Positions 44,893 through 56,460 of a DNA stretch of 64,000 bases are shown here, one piece after another. Position 1 is the stretch's first letter. Each line of letters begins with the position of its first letter. The DNA is taken from positions 62,001 through 126,000 of the forward strand of contig CAMWXJ010000002.1 of assembly GCA_947178215.1 (NCBI GenBank). Direction: 5' to 3'. The notes below the pieces were generated by a model. It saw nothing but the letters and a program-made list of their open reading frames with translations, was not told the DNA's origin and did not search any database. Source of the DNA: an uncultured Porphyromonadaceae bacterium. Lineage in GTDB: Bacteria; Bacteroidota; Bacteroidia; Bacteroidales; Muribaculaceae. Position numbers and translations under genes: made by a program.

Positions 44893-45077
44893 AACTCGTG
44901 GGTTGAACCAAATTCTTAAACAATAAATAAAACTGCGCAAAACACAGATTGGCTGCAAATTAGCAACAGCGACACCGTTGACTGACATTAATCTGATTAT
45001 GCGCAACTTCATAGCAAATTTCGTCAGAATCCTCGGAATCTGCAAGTATTTTACAGGAAACCACGTAAATAAATGAT

Positions 45078-45110
45078 CAAGGGGCCGGCAGCATGGCTGT
45101 CGGCCCCTTG
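45078..45110 (-). terminator. Terminator after LacZ-type beta-galactosidase gene
   Basis: 15-bp stem CAAGGGGCCGGCAGC / GCTGTCGGCCCCTTG with one wobble and loop ATG. On the minus strand it is followed by TTGATCATTTATTT. The rest of the 44893-45181 gap has one further GGCCGC/GCGGCC inverted repeat (about 45155-45175) and nothing else recognised. Confidence 0.8.
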
Positions 45111-45181
45111 ACTGTTATGGGTCGGCGACTCGCTTTTAGGCGACTCTAACGCATCGGCCGCATTGCCGCGCGGCCTAAGGG

Positions 45182-48505
<3,324 letters not shown>

Positions 48506-48564
48506 TCAGACGCGCCAAAAAACATCTCCGTCGCGCCTCAACGTTGCCTGTATCGCCCTCCCGG

Positions 48565-49524
48565 TCAAAACGGCTTGCGATATTTGCCTGCGTCGCACGT
48601 CTCTTCGAGTATCGAGAGATACGACGCATAGCGGCTCTGTGCTATGCGTGCGTCGTCGACCGCCTCTCTCACGGCGCAACCCGGCTCGTGTGTGTGCGAG
48701 CAGTCGCCATAGCGGCAGTTCTTGCTCTCGGCAAATATCTCGGGGAAGAAGTGGCCCACCTCGGCCGGCTCGAAATCAATGGTGCCGAAGCCCTTCACGC
48801 CCGGGGTGTCGATTATGGCGCCCCCGCCGGGGAGAGCAAACATCTCGGAAAAGGTGGTGGTGTGCATGCCGGTGTGATGTATGGCCGACACAGCGCCCGT
48901 ACGCAGGTCAAGCCCGGGGATGAGCCGATTGATGAGCGTGGTCTTGCCTACGCCCGAGTTGCCGCTGAGCAGCGTGGTCTTGCCGGCGAGCACAGCACGG
49001 AGGTCGTCGAGCCCGAGTCCGGTCTCAGCCGAGCAGACAATCACGGGATAGCCTATTGAGCGGTAGAGATAGGCCACGGCATCAAGCAGCTCGCCGCCGT
49101 CGGGCTCGGCGAGAATCAGATCGGCCTTATTGATGACGAGAGTGGCGGGAATACGGTAAGCCTCGGCGGTGGCAAGGAAGCGGTCGATAAATGTGGTCGA
49201 TGTGGCCGGTTCGGCGAGAGATGCTATGAGGCACACGCCGTCGAGATTCGAGGCTATGATGTGCGACTCTTTGGAGAGATTGCTCGCGCGGCGTATCATG
49301 TAGTTGCGTCGCGGACTGATGGCGGTAATGAAGGCGGTGCCGTCGGGGCCGGGAGGCGACAGAGTCACATGGTCGCCCACAGCCACGGGGTTGGTGGTGC
49401 GAATGCCCTTGATGCGGAAATTGCCCTTGATGCGGGCCGCCACAGCCTGCGACACCTCGGCGGCCGAAGGGGCCACGAGATAAGCGCTGCCGGTGTTTTT
49501 GATTACGATGCCTTCTGTCAACAT
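48565..49524 (-). CDS. rsgA: Ribosome small subunit-dependent GTPase A
   Basis: 320 residues from ATG 49524 (MLTEGIVIKNTGSAYLVA). OB-fold N-terminus, circularly permuted GTPase with G4 NKADL, then G1 GNSGVGKTTLINRL, G3 DTPGVKGF, and the C-terminal zinc knuckle CRYGDCSHTHEPGC. It checks late 30S subunit maturation. The family usually has an ATG just here; the frame open to 49566 is not supported. Confidence 0.95.
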   Translation of the reverse strand: MLTEGIVIKNTGSAYLVAPSAAEVSQAVAARIKGNFRIKGIRTTNPVAVGDHVTLSPPGPDGTAFITAISPRRNYMIRRASNLSKESHIIASNLDGVCLIASLAEPATSTTFIDRFLATAEAYRIPATLVINKADLILAEPDGGELLDAVAYLYRSIGYPVIVCSAETGLGLDDLRAVLAGKTTLLSGNSGVGKTTLINRLIPGLDLRTGAVSAIHHTGMHTTTFSEMFALPGGGAIIDTPGVKGFGTIDFEPAEVGHFFPEIFAESKNCRYGDCSHTHEPGCAVREAVDDARIAQSRYASYLSILEETCDAGKYRKPF

Positions 49525-49568
49525 ACGCTGCGCGTGGAGATGAGATATTAAATAGGGTGGGAGCAAAC

Positions 49569-49612
49569 GCGCGGCCCGCGAGAGCCTTGAAAGGCGGTGT
49601 CGCAGGCCGCGC
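49569..49612 (-). terminator. Hairpin between winged-helix gene and rsgA
   Basis: GCGCGGCCCGCGA (49569-49581) pairs with TCGCAGGCCGCGC (49600-49612) with one wobble; an inner GCCTT/AAGGC stem closes the loop. On the minus strand it follows the winged-helix gene stop by 35 bases. Short T run only. Confidence 0.65.
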
Positions 49613-49647
49613 CTGTATGGTGGTGGTGATGATGACGTGGAGGTGAC

Positions 49648-49860
49648 TTACTGCTGTACGAGAGATATCAGCATCTCCTTGTCGTCGCCGCTCTCTTCAA
49701 AGGCGATTTTGCCTTCGCGGGCGAGCCAGCCGAGGCCATAAGCCAGTTCCTTCTCTTTCAGTTTGGTGATTTTCTTAAGCTGTTTGGTACCGAGGACGTC
49801 AGCTTCGTTGAGGGCGTTCCAAATCTGGCCGGCCCAGCAACCGATGATTTCTGCGTTCAT
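49648..49860 (-). CDS. Small winged helix-turn-helix protein
   Basis: 70 residues, MNAEIIGCWAGQIWNALNEA followed by TKQLKKITKLKEKELAYGLG and WLAREGKIAFEE. This is the short stand-alone winged-helix family (DUF of Bacteroidetes, annotated as winged helix-turn-helix domain-containing protein) with recognition helix and wing but no other domain. Likely DNA-binding; target unknown. Monocistronic, with own -7 element and hairpin terminator. Confidence 0.85.
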   Translation of the reverse strand: MNAEIIGCWAGQIWNALNEADVLGTKQLKKITKLKEKELAYGLGWLAREGKIAFEESGDDKEMLISLVQQ

Positions 49861-49938
49861 TGTTGTGTTAGAATAGTTTTAAGTTAGACAATGATTTTGT
49901 TACCTGAATTTCGGCGGCCCCTCGTCGGGCCTGAGTCG

Positions 49939-49946
49939 CAAAATTA
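49939..49946 (-). promoter_or_regulatory. Promoter -7 element of winged-helix gene
   Basis: Minus strand TAATTTTG within TATAATTTTGCG, 79 bases before the ATG. No clear -33. Confidence 0.5.
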
Positions 49947-50094
49947 TAAAAAATAACTGACATATCACTCATTGCCGTACCGTTATCGATCGAAAAACCG
50001 CGGGGTTCGCCGTTCCACGGCACTCTATGGTGGTGATGCGGTTATCGTTGCTACAATTATGAAACAATCGGTGAACCAAAAAGTTTCACGCACC

Positions 50095-51582
50095 CTACCC
50101 CGGCTTTCCCGGCTGCTCCTCGCGCGCTTTGGCGGCGAGCGTCGGGGCGTGAGGCACGCGCCCGGCCACAAATTCGGGTATGTTGAACGACATCAGCAGG
50201 TCGTCATAATGGTCGGGCGAAGCCTGCGGCAGCACAAACGGCGGCGCGAAGCGGCCCGTGGCGCTGTCGAAGCGCGCAATGTAGGGGCGTGCAAACAGGC
50301 CGTCGATGCGCTTGGAGCTGAACACCATCCACCGGCCATCGCTCGACCAGGAGTGGTAGCTGTCGACTGCGCCGGGAGCGTTGATTTCGTCGGCCCGGCG
50401 CACGGTCAGGCTGTCGGAGGCGAGGTCGATGAGGCATAGGTCGGCCGCGGTGTGCCATATCATGAAGTTGCCGTAGTCGGAGCGGGTGAAGAGCAGCCAC
50501 CGGCCGTCGGGGCTTATTCGCGGCACGGTCACGCTCTTGCCCTCTTTCGATGCCTCGTAGACCGGCTCCGGCGCTCCGGTGAAGCGGCCCGTGGCGGGGT
50601 CAAACGGACGGCGCACAAGGTCGTAGCGGGCGCTGTCGATGCCGGCGGGGGTGTAGAGCGGCTGCGCGCGGCAGTAATAGAGCATCCGGCCGTCGGGACT
50701 CCATGTCGGAAACGTCTCCACATACTCCGGTCCGGCCATAAGACTGTCGGTAAAGCCCGTGCGGCTGTCGGTGTCATACACCATGATGTCACCGGCCATG
50801 TTCACTACCTCTATGGCCTTGCGCCCAGAGGTGTGGAAAAACTGCTTTATGTCGTCGGCGGCATAGGCTATATAGCGGCCGGAGGGGTGCCACGCCGGAT
50901 ATGCCGCGCCATGGGGCGTGCCCGAAGCGGTGGGGGTGAGCTTGGCCGGCTCCTTGTCGGGTTGCAGAATTATGGTGCCTCCGTTGGTGCCGCGCACATG
51001 CAGCATCATGGTTTCCGGCCGCGCCGAGGCGAAGCTGTGGCAGTTCATGCACTGCTTGTCTACCGGATCGTTCTCAAGCAGCGCCTCCTGCTCGTAATTG
51101 GCGGGGCAGCGCTGATATATGCCCATGCGGTTCCAAAGCTCGTAACCGGGATAGATGAGACGGTACACGAGCCAGTCGTTGAGGGCGGCGGTGTCGACAT
51201 CAAACGTCATCTCGGGGTAGCCCACCCAGTCGCCCGACGGGCCGCGCGTGGCCATGGCCACAGCGATGCCGCGTCCTGCGGCACGGTCGAGCAGGTCGGC
51301 CCACTCCCCCTCCGGTATCTTTATCGCTCCGTCGGTGGAGTTGACTATTATCTGCGGCTCCTCGCCGGTGATACCGATTGCGGCCTGGTAGCGGTCGGCG
51401 TCGAGGTCGATGCGGAATCTCAGCGGTGCGATGTTGCGCGGGAGCGTTGGAGTGCCGGAATAGTCGGGCATCATAGGGGGCAGGGCGCCGGCGATCGAGT
51501 CGGGCGTCACCGCACCGGGGCCCGAGCAGGCTCCGAGCAGAGCGGCGGCGGCCGCGAGCAGAGCTGTTATGTAGCGGTTCAT
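50095..51582 (-). CDS. TolB-like propeller lipoprotein with one CxxCH heme c motif
   Basis: 495 residues. Signal peptide with lipobox LLGAC19. Residues about 50-165 are a soluble domain; a single c-type heme motif CMNCH lies at 178-182 in VDKQCMNCHSFASARPETMM; after that six or more PD40/TolB-type blades (YPAWHPSGRYIAYA, FPTWSPDGRMLYYCRA, HSWSSDGRWMVFSS). Proteins of this kind are often annotated as TolB-like or cytochrome c biosynthesis proteins in Bacteroides. Whether heme is attached is unknown; no cytochrome c maturation genes are in the window. Follows the DUF6057 gene by 26 bases. Confidence 0.8.
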   Translation of the reverse strand: MNRYITALLAAAAALLGACSGPGAVTPDSIAGALPPMMPDYSGTPTLPRNIAPLRFRIDLDADRYQAAIGITGEEPQIIVNSTDGAIKIPEGEWADLLDRAAGRGIAVAMATRGPSGDWVGYPEMTFDVDTAALNDWLVYRLIYPGYELWNRMGIYQRCPANYEQEALLENDPVDKQCMNCHSFASARPETMMLHVRGTNGGTIILQPDKEPAKLTPTASGTPHGAAYPAWHPSGRYIAYAADDIKQFFHTSGRKAIEVVNMAGDIMVYDTDSRTGFTDSLMAGPEYVETFPTWSPDGRMLYYCRAQPLYTPAGIDSARYDLVRRPFDPATGRFTGAPEPVYEASKEGKSVTVPRISPDGRWLLFTRSDYGNFMIWHTAADLCLIDLASDSLTVRRADEINAPGAVDSYHSWSSDGRWMVFSSKRIDGLFARPYIARFDSATGRFAPPFVLPQASPDHYDDLLMSFNIPEFVAGRVPHAPTLAAKAREEQPGKPG

Positions 51583-51608
51583 GATTATAACGTGTGGGGG
51601 GGTGAGTG

Positions 51609-53063
51609 TCAGCGTGCCTTGCGCCCGTGGGGGCTCACATAGGTCACATAGTACCAGTAAGAATTTAAAAATTCGCTCCGGAGAGCTATGTCGTTGCCTG
51701 TCTCCGATAGCTTGACAAATCGGTGAAAGCGGGCGCGGGTATCATTGCTCACGCGCGGGTCGGGGTCGCGCTTTATATCGTCGCGGAGTTCGTTGAGCAG
51801 CAGCGCCTCCTGATACAGCCTCGGCAGCGGACCGGCAGGAGCGTAGGCCGGCAGCAGTTCCGCGAATCGGCTCACGTTGTTGCCGAGCAGCAGTCCGCAG
51901 AGCAGATATTGCTGCGCTATGGTATTGGTGGAGTCTACGGCACACACACATTCGAGGTCGTGGACTATATTGGTCACATTTGACCACTCGGCGGGTGCCG
52001 GGTCATAGTCGCGCAGCGAGTAGCGCAGACCTGTGGCGGCGGGGTCGTTGACCTCGCGCGCGAGCATCCGTGCTTCCTCCTCGTGAAACGGCACGCGCTC
52101 GAGCAGGCGTATATAGCGTCGTGCGGCGTCGGGGCGCCCCATGGCTATGTTGTAGCGGGCGAGCGACGTCAGGTGACGCGGAGTGGGTCCCCACACCACC
52201 AGCGCCTCGTTTTCCCAATGCAGCGCCTCGTTGATGTGGCCCGTAGCCTCGTAAGGCAATGCCCCGTACTCGCAGCCGAGCGAGTTGGTATTCCACGGAA
52301 AGGCGAGGCCGCCGAGGCCGAAGTGCATAGGATAGTCGAGCAGCCCGTCGGCAAGCCGTCCGCGGTGTGCGAGTACATAGTTGCGGAAGAGGCTCATGAG
52401 CCTGTTGGAGTGACCCGAGCCAAGATAGCGGTCGGTGCGTTCAATCACCTCATTGTAGTTGCCTTCGCGTAGCGCCTTTTCGGTGAGCACCATGGCGCGC
52501 TCGCTAAGGTCGATAGAACTGAATATGCGGTAGTAGCCCACGCCGCTCCATATCAGGGCCGCCACGAGCCATATCAGGCCGTCGTGCCCGCGAAGAAAGC
52601 GTATCGGCTTCACAGGGCCGCGGTGTAAAAACGCGTTGACCGCCATTACAGCAAGCAGCACAACGGCGAGGCACAACGGCACGAGCCACGCCGCCGTGGG
52701 GCTGCTCTGGGTGCGTGTCACTGAGGCGGTGAACGTGGCTATCGACGCCGCGACGGAGAGCGCGGCGATGTCGGGGCGGCGCGAGATACGGCGAATTATG
52801 CCGTCGGTCAGATAATAGACCGACGCACACAGGAGCGCCACGATAGTGACGCCGACTGATGGACGCGCGAGCATGGCCGTGAGCCAGTTGTCGATGTATG
52901 CCGTGAGGCCGTTGAGATGCACACACTCGTCAAAGTAGGCTTTGCCGTAGCGGAAAGTCGAATGCCCGGCGTAGAAATATATTACATACGACAGCCACTG
53001 TGTGCAGCACAGATAGTAAGCCACAGCAAGGAGGAGGCCGTAAAAGTATCTTATCAGACGCAT
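51609..53063 (-). CDS. DUF6057 multi-spanning membrane protein
   Basis: 484 residues from ATG 53063 (MRLIRYFYGLLLAVAYYLCC). Five or six transmembrane helices in the first 200 residues, then a soluble helical, TPR-like C-terminal half (NEVIERTDRYLGSGHSNRLM, RYNIAMGRPDAARRYIRLLE). DUF6057 proteins are found in Bacteroidales and commonly precede a TolB-like lipoprotein, as here. Role unknown; the pair suggests an envelope complex. Confidence 0.8.
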   Translation of the reverse strand: MRLIRYFYGLLLAVAYYLCCTQWLSYVIYFYAGHSTFRYGKAYFDECVHLNGLTAYIDNWLTAMLARPSVGVTIVALLCASVYYLTDGIIRRISRRPDIAALSVAASIATFTASVTRTQSSPTAAWLVPLCLAVVLLAVMAVNAFLHRGPVKPIRFLRGHDGLIWLVAALIWSGVGYYRIFSSIDLSERAMVLTEKALREGNYNEVIERTDRYLGSGHSNRLMSLFRNYVLAHRGRLADGLLDYPMHFGLGGLAFPWNTNSLGCEYGALPYEATGHINEALHWENEALVVWGPTPRHLTSLARYNIAMGRPDAARRYIRLLERVPFHEEEARMLAREVNDPAATGLRYSLRDYDPAPAEWSNVTNIVHDLECVCAVDSTNTIAQQYLLCGLLLGNNVSRFAELLPAYAPAGPLPRLYQEALLLNELRDDIKRDPDPRVSNDTRARFHRFVKLSETGNDIALRSEFLNSYWYYVTYVSPHGRKAR

Positions 53064-53155
53064 AGAGTGATGGATAGAATCAGCAGCGCGAGCAGGCGCC
53101 GCCAAGTGCAAATTTAAGACTTTTTTTCGTCACCGCGAAGAAAAGCGACTGAAAA

Positions 53156-53170
53156 GCAAAGCCCGGAGGC
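53156..53170. repeat. 15-bp motif, left copy
   Basis: GCAAAGCCCGGAGGC, identical to 54568-54582. Here it lacks the opposite arm that makes a hairpin at the right copy. Lies between the transposase stop and the DUF6057 start. Confidence 0.7.
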
Positions 53171-53230
53171 GCGGAGGACGCGTGCGGGGGAGCGGGATAT
53201 TGGGCGACCTTCACGGCGCGCAAAGCACCT

Positions 53231-53692
53231 TCAAGCCGGCTCGTCCGGAAGGTTGTAGCCGTTATATGCCATACCACTATGCTGCAACAGCTTGTCAAGC
53301 TCTTCGCGGAACGAGAAACGGCGATGGTGCTCCTCCTGATTATCTATATATCTGATGATCTGCGCAATGTCGTTCACGGAATAGCTAAAACGAGCATTAC
53401 CGTCCTGCCATGCAAAACGACCGACTGTGAGCCTATGCTCGTTAATCCACCGAGACGAGTCGGATTTCAATTTACGGATGATCTCTGCTTCGGCCACAAG
53501 ACCCTGTGTGGTGAACAGCACATGCACATGGTCGGCAATGCCCCCGATACGCACAGCCACAGTGCCGTCGATGTTATTGAGGGTATTACCCATCACCGAA
53601 TATAGTTGGAGTTTCCAGACACGGTCAATAAGTCCGAGCCGGAATTTCACCCCGAAGACAGCCATGATATAGATTTGTGAGAACGAGCGCAT
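53231..53692 (-). CDS. tnpA: Y1 HUH transposase (IS200/IS605 or REP-associated type)
   Basis: 153 residues. HUH metal motif His55-Val-His57 in GGIADHVHVLF and catalytic tyrosine Tyr115 with Gln119 in RYIDNQEEHHRRFSFREE, the same Y-x3-Q spacing as IS608 TnpA. Compact single-domain enzyme that cuts and joins single-stranded DNA at hairpins. Full length for the family, no frameshift. No TnpB is adjacent. A tandem array of palindrome-rich 320-bp repeats begins 85 bases upstream, which fits a REP-associated (RAYT-like) element better than a plain IS200. Confidence 0.88.
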   Translation of the reverse strand: MRSFSQIYIMAVFGVKFRLGLIDRVWKLQLYSVMGNTLNNIDGTVAVRIGGIADHVHVLFTTQGLVAEAEIIRKLKSDSSRWINEHRLTVGRFAWQDGNARFSYSVNDIAQIIRYIDNQEEHHRRFSFREELDKLLQHSGMAYNGYNLPDEPA

Positions 53693-53717
53693 AATTAGTG
53701 TGATTTAAGGTGATACG

Positions 53718-53725
53718 CAAAGATA
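53718..53725 (-). promoter_or_regulatory. Promoter -7 element of transposase gene
   Basis: Minus strand TATCTTTG, 25 bases before the ATG. No clear -33. Confidence 0.5.
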
Positions 53726-53776
53726 ATCACAAATTTTATATCCACATAATCATTAGGCTGAAAATTGCAAAAATGC

Positions 53777-54555
53777 GGGCGATTGCGGACGCGAGACCCC
53801 GGTCAGGGGTCGGGCAATAATAGGCGTGGGTCGAGGCCACAAAGCCGAGACCCGCGTATCACGGGCATTACCCAACGTTCAAGACCCTGCATACAGGGTC
53901 GCACAATGCCACGCGCTAACGGAGGCGACCTTGCGGACGATGACGTTGATATTGGGCGACCGCCCTAACGGGGGTCTTAAACCATTTTTGATGCCTCCTT
54001 CCGCGGGTCTCGCTACGCTCGACCCACGGCTATTGTTGCACGACCGCATCCGCGGTCTTTCGGTGTACACGGTCCCCGGGCGTTGGATAGGATTTCGGGC
54101 GATTGCAGACGCGAGACCCCGGTCAGGGGTCAGGCAATAATAGGCGTGGGGCGAGGCCACAAAGCCGAGACTCGCGTATCACGGGCATTACCCAACATTC
54201 AAGACCCCGCATACAGGGTCGCACAATGCCACGCGCTAACGGAGGCGACCTTGCGGACGATGACGTTGATATTGGGCGACCGCCCTAACGGGGGTCTTAA
54301 ACCATTTTTGATGCCTCCTTCCGCGGGTCTCGCTACGCTCGACCCACGGCTATTGTTGCACGACCGCATCCGCGGTCTTTCGGTGTACACGGTCCCCGGG
54401 CGTGGGATAGGATTTCGCGCGATTGCAGACGCGAGACCCCGGTCAGGGGTCGGGCAATAATAGGCGTGGGTCGAGGCCACAAAGCCGAGACCCGCGTATC
54501 ACGGGCATTACCCAACATTCAAGACCCTGCATACAGGGTCGCCCAATGCCACGCG
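53777..54555. repeat. 320-bp palindrome-rich tandem repeat, about 2.4 copies
   Basis: Units start near 53777, 54097 and 54417 with an exact 320-base period; the third stops near 54555. Copies differ at about eight positions per unit. Each full unit holds several small inverted repeats: GACCCC..GGGGTC (53795-53811), GACCCTG-CATA-CAGGGTC (53883-53900), GGGCG-AC-CGCCC (53954-53965), GGGTC..GACCC around 54005-54025 and GACCGC-ATCC-GCGGTC (54042-54057). Open frames through it are by-products of few stops and are not coding. Confidence 0.92.
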
Positions 54556-54567
54556 ACCACGCGGAAT

Positions 54568-54582
54568 GCAAAGCCCGGAGGC
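54568..54582. repeat. 15-bp motif, right copy
   Basis: GCAAAGCCCGGAGGC, identical to 53156-53170, here forming the left arm of the hairpin 54573-54612. Confidence 0.7.
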
Positions 54583-54612
54583 TACCGTAAACACTACGGC
54601 GAGCCTCCGGGC
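54573..54612 (-). terminator. Hairpin after susD, end of repeat region
   Basis: GCCCGGAGGCT / AGCCTCCGGGC (11 bp) with inner CCGTA/TACGG. It lies 28 bases after the susD-like stop on the minus strand and is followed there by TTTGC; likely terminator and possible transposase recognition hairpin. Confidence 0.7.
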
Positions 54613-54639
54613 CTGCGGACGTCGGTATTACCTAAACAA

Positions 54640-56439
54640 TCAATTATATCCGGGATTCTGTGTCAGATTCTTATTGAGGTCCAACTGATTCTGAGGAATC
54701 GGGAAGAGATAGTTGTGAGCACTGTAGCGAATAATCTGGTCGGTGATAGCCGGCTGTTCACCGTCGGCTACATAGATGTCACATACCATACCATTATCCA
54801 CAGGATAGGCATTGGCCGGATCGCTGTAGACCTTGTACTTGTAGGGGTAGCGGTCGGCGTTGAGCACATCGGTGGCGATGTTCCAGCGTCGGGCATCCCA
54901 CTGGCGGTGGTCACCCTCGAAGCCGAATTCCACGCGCCACTCGTTGCGGATGCGCTGACGCAGGGCGTCCTGGCTGCCGCAATATGTGGGAAGCGAGGCA
55001 TCGGTCTTCTGCAGAGCGGGCATACCTACGCGGGCACGCACACGGTTGACGGCATCGAAGGCTTCCTGCGGACGGTCGCTCATTTCGTTCATGGCCTCGG
55101 CATACATCAGCAGCACTTCAGTGAAACGCATGCAAGCGGGAGATGCATTGTGATTCCATCCACCTGCCTCAGGATTTACAGCGGGATTGAGCCACTTCTT
55201 GGCTTGGTAGCCTGTAAGAGTGGCGTCGCCGCACGATTCCTGAGTCAAGCCATAGAGACCACGGACATCAGAAGATGGAAGAGGCTTGGTACGAACAACT
55301 ATACCCTGCGTTGTAATTTTTTCCTTTTCTGAACCTCCGGGAACATAATTAGGATTCTTAACTGTAAACTGGAAGTCGGGGTACATCAGATCACCATCAA
55401 AAATCACATTGACGTTGAGGCGCGGGTCGCGGTTTACATTGGGTTTCAAGGGATCATAAACTTTAGACTCAGCGATGGGAGCGCCCTCGCAGTCCTCGAA
55501 GCAGTCGACATAACTCTGAGTGGGATTAAGACCGCCCCAACCGACTTTCGGGAAACATTCGAAGCCGATAAAGTTAGTACCGGTGCCGAGCGCTGAGTTA
55601 CTAACGGTGACAATCAGAGCTTCGGGCGAAGTAACGCCATTCATATCCCAGAACATCTCGGCATATTTGCCGGTATAGTTCTTGGCATCGCCGCTGTAAC
55701 CTTCATCGTAGAGGCTATAATGGCCGGAATCGATGACAGCCTTGGCGTTCTGAGCGGCTACCTGATAGCCCTCGGCCACGCTGTGGGGGCACTCGGGATT
55801 GGCGAAGTAAAGAGCGATTTTGGCCTTGTAGGCACGGGCTATCTGTTTGTTCACACGTCCCTCGGCAGGTGTGGTATACTCGGGAAGAAGTGCGATTGCC
55901 TGATCGTAATCGGCCATCACATGGTTGTAGACCTCTTTCCAGTCGGTACGGACAATACCCTCCTGATCCTCAAGGTTCAATGGAACCTCGGTATAAGGCA
56001 CGTCGCCGAACTGACGGATAAGGTCAGCATAAATAAAGGCGCGGAAGAAGTGTGCCTGACCAAGGATGTTGTTGCGGTCAGCCTCAGAGATACCTTCCAC
56101 CTGATCGATATTGGCGAACACGAGGTTGGCATAACGGATGTATTTGTATTCCGTACTCCAGCCGAAATCGGTAGCCTGCCACACACCGTGGGCTCGCTGT
56201 CCTACAGCCCACTTGATGCCGTGAACAGCATTGTCGGTGTAGACATCGTTATCGTTCTCCCACATGGCATTGGGCAGATATTCGTACAATATGGAAACTC
56301 CCTGCTCGGCATCCTCAGGCGTCTTCCACATAGTGGCGTCCGACTTCTGGTCGAGCGGCGCGGTGTCGAGATCGACACAGGAACTTGCGCCGACGGCGAG
56401 AGCCATCGAGGCAATTATGGTAAAGAATTTGTTTTTCAT
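54640..56439 (-). CDS. SusD-family lipoprotein (second pair)
   Basis: 599 residues; signal peptide and lipobox in MKNKFFTIIASMALAVGASS followed by Cys21. SusD core: ILGQAHFFRAFIYADLIRQF, NKQIARAYKAKIALYFANPE and the C-terminal RIRNEWRVEFGFEGDHRQWD, ending LDLNKNLTQNPGYN. Normal family length. It is the second gene after SusC (21-base gap). No glycoside hydrolase, regulator or anti-sigma gene accompanies the pair within the window. Confidence 0.94.
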   Translation of the reverse strand: MKNKFFTIIASMALAVGASSCVDLDTAPLDQKSDATMWKTPEDAEQGVSILYEYLPNAMWENDNDVYTDNAVHGIKWAVGQRAHGVWQATDFGWSTEYKYIRYANLVFANIDQVEGISEADRNNILGQAHFFRAFIYADLIRQFGDVPYTEVPLNLEDQEGIVRTDWKEVYNHVMADYDQAIALLPEYTTPAEGRVNKQIARAYKAKIALYFANPECPHSVAEGYQVAAQNAKAVIDSGHYSLYDEGYSGDAKNYTGKYAEMFWDMNGVTSPEALIVTVSNSALGTGTNFIGFECFPKVGWGGLNPTQSYVDCFEDCEGAPIAESKVYDPLKPNVNRDPRLNVNVIFDGDLMYPDFQFTVKNPNYVPGGSEKEKITTQGIVVRTKPLPSSDVRGLYGLTQESCGDATLTGYQAKKWLNPAVNPEAGGWNHNASPACMRFTEVLLMYAEAMNEMSDRPQEAFDAVNRVRARVGMPALQKTDASLPTYCGSQDALRQRIRNEWRVEFGFEGDHRQWDARRWNIATDVLNADRYPYKYKVYSDPANAYPVDNGMVCDIYVADGEQPAITDQIIRYSAHNYLFPIPQNQLDLNKNLTQNPGYN

Positions 56440-56460
56440 TATATTTAAGCGAAGAGATGG

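Noticed and set aside
50452-51642. 396-residue plus-strand frame over the TolB-like gene
   Set aside because: Shadow of a GC-rich gene with a convincing signal peptide and blades on the other strand.
53765-54480. Several 60-125 residue open frames on both strands across the 320-bp repeats
   Set aside because: They repeat with the 320-bp unit, run in both directions through hairpins and have no recognisable protein features; the array is non-coding repeat DNA.
53777-54555. CRISPR array
   Set aside because: The repeat unit is 320 bp with no short repeats separated by unique spacers, and no cas gene is present.
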